Source: an uncultured Flavobacteriaceae bacterium (GTDB taxonomy: Bacteria; Bacteroidota; Bacteroidia; Flavobacteriales; Flavobacteriaceae). From it: 64,000 bases of DNA. The DNA is taken from contig CAJIYJ010000003.1 of assembly GCA_905181625.1 (NCBI GenBank), positions 432,001 to 496,000 on the forward strand, read 5' to 3'. The notes under the pieces were generated by a model that worked only from the letters and a program-made list of their open reading frames with translations, was not told the origin of the DNA and did not search any database. The translations under genes were made by a program, and so were the position numbers. This document shows positions 16,389 to 24,288 of this stretch, in pieces (the stretch's first letter is position 1; each line of letters opens with the position of its first letter).

Positions 16389-19010
16389 TTAAAGGTTTTT
16401 ATCTGGCAACCTTCTTTTATCATATTTTAAATCACTAAGTAGACTTGATTTTATTCCAATAAAGAAATACCAAGAAGCTCTATTGCTAAAAGGCACCCAG
16501 TTTAAGTTCATTTTCCAACTATCTAAATCTCTTTCAAACCTTAGTTGGGTATAGGTTACTCCACTATTTTTAAAATCATAACCTGAAGACCCTCCTATTT
16601 TCCATTTTTTTGACAATGAAATATTACCAGAAAACATCAAAGAATTATTGGTTATTTCTTTTTGCGCCTTATTATTTGAGTAGGTTAATGAATGAGCAAG
16701 TCTAATATCCCAAGGCATTTTATTGTTGTAAAACTTTGAATCTTCTTTTTTTGTAGTCTGATCATCTTCCTCTTCTTCATTATCAAATGAACTGTCTGCA
16801 AAGTCATCTACTCTTCCAAACAAGTCATCATCTCTTCCTCCGCTTCTAGTATTGTTAAAGCCAGATTTCGAAGATTTGTCTTCCTTAGAGTTTTTACTTG
16901 AGAAAGAAAACCCCATGTTTACATTAGCGCTTGTCATTCTAAAAAGCGTTCCATTTCCGTTAAATTTATTGACTCTTGATCCATTTTCATTTATGGTATA
17001 TGGATCAAAAGTAGCTCCTACATTTATGTTTAATTTATCGTCAAATAAAGTTGTTCCAGTTGTCATTCTAACAGGACTCCAGTTTAAAGAATCAGCAGCT
17101 ATGTTGTAACTGGTAGTAAAGTTTAAATTATTTAATAATTTAATTTTTTTAGGTTCAACTACTGAACTATCACGATCCCTAACTTTAGCTTCTAAAACAT
17201 TGCTTAAGCCTAGTCCAACAGAGCTAGAAAAATTATTTCCTGGACTTCCAAAAAAACCTCCTTCAAAACGTGTGTAATCATTAGTATTTCCGTCGGCATC
17301 TATAATATACTTATCATAATATTTTTCAAAGCTTGGGTTAATTCCGTAATTAACAGAAGGCCTCATTACATGCCTGATAGATTGTATTCTTTTTCCTTCT
17401 TTGAAATTAAAAACTCCATATATAGTTGTTCCAATACTAGCATTAAAATTATACTTACTAAATCTGTCAAAACCTTTTATCGTGTCTTTTTTACCCATTG
17501 ATTGAGCTAATACGTCATAATTATTTTTTTTAATAGTCTGACCTGCCCATATCTCTTCAAAATTCCCACTCACACTCACACTCAAATGTTTAAGAACCTT
17601 GAAGTTTGTGCTAATCGGTATAGAGTGTCTCATCCCATAGTTAGCGTCATTAAACATTTCTTTTTTTAAAAAAAGAGAATCAGAAGTTTGAATTCTATTT
17701 TCTCCTCTTACAGAGTATTGAAAATTTATATTTTTAAAAAAACCTTTCTTTTGACCATTTCTTTTAACAAATGGATATATTCTTTCCATATTGGCTTGAA
17801 GAGTTGGAAGACTCATATTCACGGTTTGAGTTCTAGTGTTTTGAGAATGTGAGGCAGTTAACGATAGATTAACAGAAGGATATGATTTAAAAGTTTTTGA
17901 ATAAGAAACCGAAGAATTTAATGTGTTGTTTAAGAAATTTGGAGTATTTAGTTGATTTACTGATTCTCTGAAGTAGTTGCTACTTCCTAAATTTACAGAA
18001 GCTGAAAACCTACTGTTAGGATTTGACTTAGAATCTTGACTATGAGACCACCTAATGTTATATATATTATTTTTAGAATAACCAGGTAAACCTCTCTCGC
18101 CATTTATCAGGTTTTCAAATCTTAGACTTAACGATCCACTAAAGGCATATCTTTTCCTATATTTTGATTCAGTTCTAAATCCGTAACTACCATTAGTGTA
18201 GTAGTCACCAAGTAAAGTTACGTCAAACAAGTCACTGGGAGCGAAGTAATACCCTCCATTTTGAACAAAATAACCCCTATCATTATTTTGACCAATACTT
18301 GGAAAAATAAAACCAGTTCTTCTGTTTTCGGTTAAAGGAAAATAAGCAAACGGTAAAAAAATTGGAGTTGGCACATTGGCTATATACAAATTACTTAGTC
18401 CTGCTATTATTTTACTTTTGGGAATAAATTTCCCTTTCCTTATCCTAATATAGTAGTCTGGATCAACAGTATTTTTCGAGGTAGTTACTTTAGCTTCTTT
18501 AATAAAATATACAGAATCATTTTCTTTTTTAGTAGTTAAAGCTGATACATTCATTCCGTCTTGTTCACTTCTGGAATTCCAAATAATAGCTTTTTTTGTG
18601 TCAAAATTGAACCTTATAGAGTCAGGATTAACTTCATTACCTGCCTGCTTAAAGTAGGGCGGTTGTATTAATTTTCCAGATGAATCTTTTATTCTTCCAG
18701 CAGAAACCTCATTTTTATTATAATCTAAAACTATTATTCCTGCCTTTAATTCAGTATCTAAATAATATAGCTCAGCATTATCATATAGGTAAAGCTTGCC
18801 TTTAGCTTTGTCAATTTTAATATACCCTTTAGCATTTCTAGTTATTTTACCAAGCAAAAGCGCAGGTTTGGTTATGGAATCATTAGAAACAATGGAATCA
18901 TTTACTTTAATATCTTGTGAATAATTAATTTTTATATTAAACAATAGTGTGCAAATAAAAATTAATTTAACAAATCTAGATATGTGTGATTTTTTTGTTT
19001 GCAAGAACAA
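16389..19010 (-). CDS. lptD: LPS-assembly protein LptD-like outer membrane protein
   Basis: An outer-membrane LPS translocon component of 873 residues. An N-terminal signal region is followed by an OstA/LptA-like jellyroll (residues about 40-210, with KLYLYDNAELYYL and the SRSEQDGM region) and a large beta-barrel. The barrel start has PTPIFLPFAYFPLTENRRTG, the usual LptD signature region. A low-complexity Asp/Glu-rich stretch near residues 735-755 lies within the barrel part. It diverges from the amidase gene with only 48 bp between starts. ridA follows after one base, a pairing common in flavobacteria. LptE is not seen in the window. Confidence 0.88.
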   Translation of the reverse strand: MFLQTKKSHISRFVKLIFICTLLFNIKINYSQDIKVNDSIVSNDSITKPALLLGKITRNAKGYIKIDKAKGKLYLYDNAELYYLDTELKAGIIVLDYNKNEVSAGRIKDSSGKLIQPPYFKQAGNEVNPDSIRFNFDTKKAIIWNSRSEQDGMNVSALTTKKENDSVYFIKEAKVTTSKNTVDPDYYIRIRKGKFIPKSKIIAGLSNLYIANVPTPIFLPFAYFPLTENRRTGFIFPSIGQNNDRGYFVQNGGYYFAPSDLFDVTLLGDYYTNGSYGFRTESKYRKRYAFSGSLSLRFENLINGERGLPGYSKNNIYNIRWSHSQDSKSNPNSRFSASVNLGSSNYFRESVNQLNTPNFLNNTLNSSVSYSKTFKSYPSVNLSLTASHSQNTRTQTVNMSLPTLQANMERIYPFVKRNGQKKGFFKNINFQYSVRGENRIQTSDSLFLKKEMFNDANYGMRHSIPISTNFKVLKHLSVSVSGNFEEIWAGQTIKKNNYDVLAQSMGKKDTIKGFDRFSKYNFNASIGTTIYGVFNFKEGKRIQSIRHVMRPSVNYGINPSFEKYYDKYIIDADGNTNDYTRFEGGFFGSPGNNFSSSVGLGLSNVLEAKVRDRDSSVVEPKKIKLLNNLNFTTSYNIAADSLNWSPVRMTTGTTLFDDKLNINVGATFDPYTINENGSRVNKFNGNGTLFRMTSANVNMGFSFSSKNSKEDKSSKSGFNNTRSGGRDDDLFGRVDDFADSSFDNEEEEDDQTTKKEDSKFYNNKMPWDIRLAHSLTYSNNKAQKEITNNSLMFSGNISLSKKWKIGGSSGYDFKNSGVTYTQLRFERDLDSWKMNLNWVPFSNRASWYFFIGIKSSLLSDLKYDKRRLPDKNL

Positions 19011-19035
19011 TTTAATTTAACAGTAAAATTACATA

Positions 19036-19043
19036 TATTTTTG
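19036..19043 (+). promoter_or_regulatory. Candidate -7 element for the amidase gene
   Basis: TATTTTTG fits TAnnTTTG and lies 15 bp before the amidase ATG, in the 48-bp divergent region shared with lptD. No clear -33 TTG is seen at the right distance. Confidence 0.3.
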
Positions 19044-19058
19044 GAGTCATAATTTTAT

Positions 19059-20153
19059 ATGAATAATATAGTTAAATATATTTTTAAAGTTCTGTTAACT
19101 GTTTTATGTTTTTTCTACAGTCCTAATGGTTTCTCTCAAGAAAACAGAGAAAAGTTTACGGTTGTTTTGGATGCTGGTCATGGAGGAAGAGATCCAGGTA
19201 ATAGGGGGAATGGGTATTATGAAAAGAATATTGCACTAAACATTGCTCTTCAAATAGGAAAAATACTTAGCGAAAACCCCTCCTTTAAGGTGGTATATAC
19301 TCGAAAAAAAGATGTTTATGTTGATTTAATCGTAAGAGCAGATATAGCTAATAAAGCTAAGGCTGATTTGTTTATATCTATTCATTGTGACTCTCATAAT
19401 TCAAAGGCTTATGGCGCAGGAACATTTGTTTTAGGTTTGCATGCAAATCAAAGGAATTTTGAAATTGCCAAAAAAGAAAATTCGGTAATTTTTTTAGAAG
19501 AAAATTATGAGCAAAAATACGAGGGATTTGACCCGAATTCACCTGAATCAGTTATAGGTTTAGTCCTTATGCAAGAAGACTACCTTGATCAAAGTATTGT
19601 CATTGCAGATTTAATTCAAAAGATTTTTGTTTCTGATTTGAAAAGAAAAAATAGGACTGTAAAACAAGCTGGTTTTGTGGTTTTAAAATACACTTATATG
19701 CCTAGTGTTCTTGTTGAAACAGGGTTTTTAACTAACAAAAAAGAAGGAGCTTATTTAAATTCAAAAAAAGGACAAAAAGAAATGTCTCAATCAATAGCAA
19801 AAGGAATAATTAATTACAAGGAACTCTTTAATAATGAAATTGGAACTAATGTGAATGATTCATTTGAGAGTGATTTAATTTCTGATTCTAAAGATTATTT
19901 TGAATTAAAAATTCAAATTGCTTCTAGTAAAAAAAACCTTCCATTAAAGTCATATAACTTTAAAGGGCTTTCAGATTTAAGCATTGATAAAATTGATAAT
20001 ACATATAAGTATTTTTTTGGAAAAACAAATGATTATGGTTCTGCAAAAAAACTATTGTCAAAGGCAAAAAAAACTGGTTATAAAGATTCTAAAATTGTCG
20101 CATTTAAAAATGGAGTTAGGATTTCTTTAAATGAATTTTTAACCTCTATTTAA
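19059..20153 (+). CDS. N-acetylmuramoyl-L-alanine amidase (Amidase_3) with C-terminal SPOR-like domain
   Basis: A periplasmic zinc amidase that cuts the bond between MurNAc and L-Ala in peptidoglycan, usually for cell separation. The signal peptide ends near NGFSQ at residue 27. Zinc ligands are His41 in DAGHGGRDPG, Glu55 in YYEKNIALN and His109 in SIHCDSH; the catalytic Glu is in VLVETGFLTN. Residues about 280-364 (FELKIQIASSKKNLPL, KKLLSKAKKTGYKDSKIVAF) resemble a SPOR domain, which would bind denuded septal glycan. It diverges from lptD and is followed after 53 bp by an MCE protein, a common flavobacterial order. Confidence 0.9.
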   Translation: MNNIVKYIFKVLLTVLCFFYSPNGFSQENREKFTVVLDAGHGGRDPGNRGNGYYEKNIALNIALQIGKILSENPSFKVVYTRKKDVYVDLIVRADIANKAKADLFISIHCDSHNSKAYGAGTFVLGLHANQRNFEIAKKENSVIFLEENYEQKYEGFDPNSPESVIGLVLMQEDYLDQSIVIADLIQKIFVSDLKRKNRTVKQAGFVVLKYTYMPSVLVETGFLTNKKEGAYLNSKKGQKEMSQSIAKGIINYKELFNNEIGTNVNDSFESDLISDSKDYFELKIQIASSKKNLPLKSYNFKGLSDLSIDKIDNTYKYFFGKTNDYGSAKKLLSKAKKTGYKDSKIVAFKNGVRISLNEFLTSI

Positions 20154-20206
20154 TTAATTTTTTGAAGAATTTATTCATAACTTTATGTCCATAAATATTT
20201 TTTACA

Positions 20207-21145
20207 TTGAAAAATAAAAATGAAATAAAGACAGGTGTTTTAGTAGTACTTGGAATTGGTTTATTTATTTTCGGATTTAGTTACTTGAAATCTAATGACA
20301 TTTTTGTTAGTGATAGAACTTTTTATGCAGTTTATGACGATGTAGAGGGAGTTGTAAATGGCACACCAGTTACCGTTAATGGTTTTCCAGTAGGTAGTAT
20401 ACAAAATATTTCTTTTTTTAAAAACAATAGTCTTTTGGTTAAGTTTAGAGTAGAAAATGACATAAATTTTTCAATTAATAGTATTGCTCAAATTTATGAA
20501 ACAGGTTTAATTGGTGGTAAAGCGTTGGCTATAATTCCTGCTAATGATAACAGTAGGGTAGCGGTTTATAATGACACTTTAGCTTCATCTGTAGCTCCTG
20601 GATTAACTGAGCTTGTAAACGAAAAACTAACTCCATTACAAGAAAATATTGAGTCCATGATAGTGAGTGCAAATAACGTGCTTGACAAAGTAAATGCAAT
20701 TTTCGATGATCCTACAAGAGCTAACTTAAGAACCAGTGTCTCTGATTTCAGTGAGACTATCAAAGATTTAAAAGAAACTTCAAAGATGATCAAATCTGTT
20801 ATGAAGTCTAATAAGTTAAGTATTGATCAAACCATTACTAATGTTTTAGATATCTCAACAGATCTTTCAGAAATTTCAAAAACTATAAATCAATCAGAAT
20901 TAAGTACAACTATGAAGAACTTTAAAAACTCTTCTGAAGGCTTGAGTCGTGTTTTAAACAATATTAATGAAGGAAATGGCACCATTTCTAAACTTATAGA
21001 TAATGATTCTTTATTTCAAAATTTGAATGATGCTTCGAAGTCTATTGATTTACTAATTGAAGATATTAGGCTTAATCCTAAAAGATATATCCATTTTTCA
21101 GTTTTTGGAAAAAAAAACAAACCCGTTCAAGCAAAAACTAAATAA
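20207..21145 (+). CDS. MlaD family (MCE domain) lipid-transport protein
   Basis: A membrane-anchored periplasmic substrate-binding component of a phospholipid ABC transport system. The sequence has an N-terminal helix (GVLVVLGIGLFIFGFSYL), an MCE domain over residues about 35-115 (VYDDVEGVVNGTPVTVNGFPVGS, IYETGLIGGKALAI), and a helical tail of about 170 residues ending at the C-terminus. The start is TTG at 20207; the nearby ATG at 20220 is out of frame. The permease and ATPase partners are not adjacent here. The Fe-S gene follows after 3 bp, so the two probably share a transcript. Confidence 0.88.
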   Translation: MKNKNEIKTGVLVVLGIGLFIFGFSYLKSNDIFVSDRTFYAVYDDVEGVVNGTPVTVNGFPVGSIQNISFFKNNSLLVKFRVENDINFSINSIAQIYETGLIGGKALAIIPANDNSRVAVYNDTLASSVAPGLTELVNEKLTPLQENIESMIVSANNVLDKVNAIFDDPTRANLRTSVSDFSETIKDLKETSKMIKSVMKSNKLSIDQTITNVLDISTDLSEISKTINQSELSTTMKNFKNSSEGLSRVLNNINEGNGTISKLIDNDSLFQNLNDASKSIDLLIEDIRLNPKRYIHFSVFGKKNKPVQAKTK

Positions 21146-21148
21146 CTT

Positions 21149-22477
21149 TTGATTTCAATTTTACCGAACATATTATTTACTATTATTTTTGTTTTTGCAA
21201 TTTTTAATTTTTCTAAAAATGTAAAAAAAATCTATAGAAATATAAATTTAGGTATTAAAGAGGATCGCTCAGATAATAAAAAACAAAGATGGACTCAAAT
21301 GTTAAGAATCGCATTTGGACAATCAAAAATGATTGATAAGCCTATTGTAGGAATCTTACATGTTGTAGTGTATGTAGGTTTTTTAGTTATCAATATTGAG
21401 CTTCTAGAAATAGTAGTTGATGGAGTTATAGGAACTCATAGAGTCTTTGCGCCTTTCCTAGGTTCTTTTTATGATTTCCTAATATCTTTCTTTGAGTACT
21501 TTGCACTTCTAGTAATTGTTGCTATAATTTTTTTCTGGTCTAGAAGAAATGTTTTAAAAATTAATAGGTTTTGGAAAAATGAAATGAAAGGATGGCCTAA
21601 AAGTGATGCCAATTATATCCTTTACATAGAGGTTATATTAATGATGCTTTTTTTAACAATGAATGGTGCTGACTTATGGCTTCAAAACAATGCAAATGAT
21701 TTAAATTATTTAAAAGCAGGAGCATTTCCTGTTAGTCAATTTTTGATTCCTTTGTTTGACAACCTTTCTGTTAATTCTGTATTCATAATTGAAAGAACAG
21801 CTTGGTGGCTACATATTTTGGGTATACTTAGTTTCTTGAACTATTTATATTATTCTAAGCATTTACATATTTTGTTAGCTTTCCCTAACACCTATTTTGC
21901 TAATCTAAATTCAAAAGGAAGGCTTTCAAATTTAAAATCCGTCACCAATGAGGTTAAAATGATGATGGATCCATCAATAGATCCTTTTTCAGCACCTGCC
22001 AGTGATGAAGTTTCAAAGTTTGGTGCATCTGATGTTTTTGACTTGTCTTGGATTCAACTTTTGAACGCCTATACCTGTACTGAATGTGGAAGATGCACAA
22101 GTGAATGCCCAGCTAATCAAACAGGGAAAAAGCTATCACCAAGGAAAATAATGATGGATACTAGAGATAGACTTGAAGAAGTAAGTAGAAATCTTGATAA
22201 AAATAATGGAGAATTTAAACCTGATGGAAAGCAGCTGTTAGATGATTATATTTCTAATGAAGAATTATGGGCTTGTACCTCATGTAACGCTTGTGTAGAA
22301 GCTTGCCCAATAGGCATAGATCCACTTTCGATTATAATCGACATGAGAAGGTATTTAGTTATGGAAAAGTCTGATGCACCATCTGAGTTAAATAACATGA
22401 TGACAAACATTGAAAATAATGGTGCCCCATGGCCTTTTAATCAAATGGATAAGTTGAATTGGAAAAATGAACTTTAA
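21149..22477 (+). CDS. Membrane-bound 4Fe-4S dicluster oxidoreductase subunit
   Basis: A 442-residue protein with about five membrane helices in the first 240 residues (including LLVIVAIIFFWS and ILYIEVILMMLFLTM) followed by two ferredoxin-type clusters: CTECGRCTSECPANQ and CTSCNACVEACPIGID. This is the layout of HdrE/NarI-like membrane parts fused to a 4Fe-4S module. With the CCG-domain protein two genes downstream it makes a heterodisulfide-reductase-like electron-transfer pair; the donor and acceptor are unknown. The start is TTG, 3 bp after mlaD. No haem-binding motif is obvious enough to claim. Confidence 0.83.
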   Translation: MISILPNILFTIIFVFAIFNFSKNVKKIYRNINLGIKEDRSDNKKQRWTQMLRIAFGQSKMIDKPIVGILHVVVYVGFLVINIELLEIVVDGVIGTHRVFAPFLGSFYDFLISFFEYFALLVIVAIIFFWSRRNVLKINRFWKNEMKGWPKSDANYILYIEVILMMLFLTMNGADLWLQNNANDLNYLKAGAFPVSQFLIPLFDNLSVNSVFIIERTAWWLHILGILSFLNYLYYSKHLHILLAFPNTYFANLNSKGRLSNLKSVTNEVKMMMDPSIDPFSAPASDEVSKFGASDVFDLSWIQLLNAYTCTECGRCTSECPANQTGKKLSPRKIMMDTRDRLEEVSRNLDKNNGEFKPDGKQLLDDYISNEELWACTSCNACVEACPIGIDPLSIIIDMRRYLVMEKSDAPSELNNMMTNIENNGAPWPFNQMDKLNWKNEL

Positions 22478-22491
22478 ATAAGATATATTTT

Positions 22492-22938
22492 ATGAAAAAA
22501 GAAGAAGTAGATAAGCTTTTAAGTGATAAAATGGAGGATGGCGAGCATATCAGTCCAATTTTACCTGAGGGGATAAAGAATTATCTAATTGATATTGACG
22601 GAACTATTTGTGATGACATTCCTAATGAAGAGCCTGAAAGAATGGCTACTGCGAACGTTTATCCTGATGCTTTAATAACATTAAACAAATGGTACGAACA
22701 AGGACATATAATTTGTTTTTTTACATCTAGAATTGAAGAACATAGAGATGTTACTGAAGAGTGGCTAAATAAACATGGATTTAAATTTCATGGAATGGTT
22801 ATGGGTAAACCAAGAGGAGGCAACTATCACTGGGTAGACAATCATCTTGTTAAAGCAACTCGTTATAATGGGAAATTCACTGATTTAGTAGATAAAGAAG
22901 TGACAATTCAAGTCTTTGATGACGGACAATATGATTAA
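22492..22938 (+). CDS. HAD-like hydrolase, often annotated as phosphoheptose isomerase
   Basis: A 148-residue protein with a HAD-type motif I, YLIDIDGTICDD, with Asp34 as nucleophile and Asp36. A motif II Thr/Ser occurs in CFFTSRIEEHRDVTEEWL, and the late HWVDNHLVKATRY supplies acidic residues. A small metal-dependent phosphatase is the best reading. It lies between the two halves of the Fe-S oxidoreductase with gaps of 14 and 2 bp, so it is almost certainly co-expressed with them. Database names such as phosphoheptose isomerase are not supported by any SIS fold seen here. Confidence 0.65.
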   Translation: MKKEEVDKLLSDKMEDGEHISPILPEGIKNYLIDIDGTICDDIPNEEPERMATANVYPDALITLNKWYEQGHIICFFTSRIEEHRDVTEEWLNKHGFKFHGMVMGKPRGGNYHWVDNHLVKATRYNGKFTDLVDKEVTIQVFDDGQYD

Positions 22939-22940
22939 TT

Positions 22941-23729
22941 ATGAAAAAAATTGAAATTCATACTTTTTCGGAACTAATAGCGCTAGGTAAAACACCAGAA
23001 ATTTTATTTTGGGTTGGTTGTGCAGGTAGTTTTGATGAAAGAGCTAAAAAGATAACTAAAGCTTTTGCCAATATTTTAAATCAAGCAAATGTTTCATTTG
23101 CAGTACTGGGAAGTGAAGAAGGTTGTACTGGAGATCCTGCAAAAAGAGCAGGAAATGAATTTTTATTTCAAATGCAAGCTTTATCAAATATTGAAGTTTT
23201 AAACGGTTATAACGTAAAGAAAATTGTTACTACCTGTCCACATTGTTTTAATACATTAAAGAATGAATACCCGGAATTAGGAGGTAATTATGAAGTTATG
23301 CACCACACACAGTTCTTGAAATCTCTTTTAAATGAAGGGAGATTAACAGTAAGTGGAGGGGCCTTTAAGGGTAAAAGAATTACTTTCCACGACCCTTGTT
23401 ATTTAGGTAGAGCAAATAATGTTTATGAAGCTCCAAGGCAAGTTCTTGAAAAGTTAGATGCAGAGTTGTCAGAAATGAAAAGCTGTAAACAAAAAGGATT
23501 ATGTTGCGGGGCTGGGGGTGCTCAAATGTTCAAGGATGCAGAACCTGGAGATAAAGAAATAAACATAAAACGTATAGAAGAAGCTCTTGATACAAAACCT
23601 GAGATAATCGCATCAGGTTGTCCTTTTTGTAATACCATGCTTACCGATGGTGTTAAAAACAAAAAAGAAGAAGATAACGTACAGGTTCTAGATATTGCAG
23701 AATTAATAAACCAAGCATCAGATTTATGA
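22941..23729 (+). CDS. CCG-domain (Fe-S)-binding oxidoreductase subunit, HdrB/GlpC-like
   Basis: A 262-residue soluble protein with two cysteine-rich CCG modules. The first has WVGCAGSFDER and TTCPHCFNTLKNEYPE. The second has DPCYLGRANN, CCGAGGAQMF and SGCPFCNTM. Such domains bind noncanonical 4Fe-4S clusters, as in heterodisulfide reductase HdrB/HdrD. It should partner the membrane dicluster protein at 21149-22477. The next gene overlaps its stop (ATGA) or starts 2 bp later. The substrate may be a thiol/disulfide or quinone; bacillithiol disulfide is a speculative candidate because bshA lies close by. Confidence 0.86.
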   Translation: MKKIEIHTFSELIALGKTPEILFWVGCAGSFDERAKKITKAFANILNQANVSFAVLGSEEGCTGDPAKRAGNEFLFQMQALSNIEVLNGYNVKKIVTTCPHCFNTLKNEYPELGGNYEVMHHTQFLKSLLNEGRLTVSGGAFKGKRITFHDPCYLGRANNVYEAPRQVLEKLDAELSEMKSCKQKGLCCGAGGAQMFKDAEPGDKEINIKRIEEALDTKPEIIASGCPFCNTMLTDGVKNKKEEDNVQVLDIAELINQASDL

Positions 23730-23731
23730 TA

Positions 23732-24208
23732 ATGTCTTTTTCAGAAATGTCGAAAGATTCACGAATTTGGATTTACCAATCTAACAGGAAGTTTATTGCT
23801 TCAGAATTAGAAGAATTAAATAGTAAAATAGTAGCTTTTTTAAATTCATGGGCTTCACACGGATCAGAAATGTTGTGTAGTTATCAAATCAAATATGACC
23901 GGTTCATTATTATTGCTTTAGATGAAACTAAAACTTCAGCAAGTGGTTGTTCTATTGATTCATGTGTTCATTTCATTCAAGGACTTGAAAAGACATTCGA
24001 AGTACTTCTTTTAGATAAGATGAATGTTGCTTTTAAACAAGGGGAATATATAACGTATAAGTCTATCCAAGATTTTAAAAAGTTAGTATCAAACAAGTCT
24101 GTTTCGAAAAAGACGATAGTTTATAATAATTTAGTTGTCGATATTGATGATTTTAATTTAAACTGGGAAGTTCCGGCCAGCGATAGTTGGCATTCTAGGT
24201 TCTTTTAA
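23732..24208 (+). CDS. Conserved 158-residue flavobacterial protein, often mislabelled ABC transporter ATPase
   Basis: The protein runs from MSFSEMSKDSRIWIYQSNRK to a conserved end, SWHSRFF. It has no Walker A, Walker B or ABC signature, so the common database label ABC transporter ATPase is not supported. A conserved-looking core includes FLNSWASHGSEM, FIIIALDETKTSASGCSID and FIQGLEKTFEV. The Ser/Cys-rich SGCSIDSCVHF segment could hold a functional thiol. It follows the Fe-S subunit directly and is part of the same run. The function is unknown. An ATG at 23726 overlapping the previous stop is an alternative start. Confidence 0.75.
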   Translation: MSFSEMSKDSRIWIYQSNRKFIASELEELNSKIVAFLNSWASHGSEMLCSYQIKYDRFIIIALDETKTSASGCSIDSCVHFIQGLEKTFEVLLLDKMNVAFKQGEYITYKSIQDFKKLVSNKSVSKKTIVYNNLVVDIDDFNLNWEVPASDSWHSRFF

Positions 24209-24288
24209 TAGTTTCAAAAAAGCGTTTAATCTAAAATCTCAAGAATTTGGCAAACTATTTCATAAATTAACTGATTAATTATTTGACT

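Noticed and set aside
22492-22938. Phosphoheptose isomerase label for the HAD-like protein
   Set aside because: HAD motif I is present and no SIS-domain pattern is seen.
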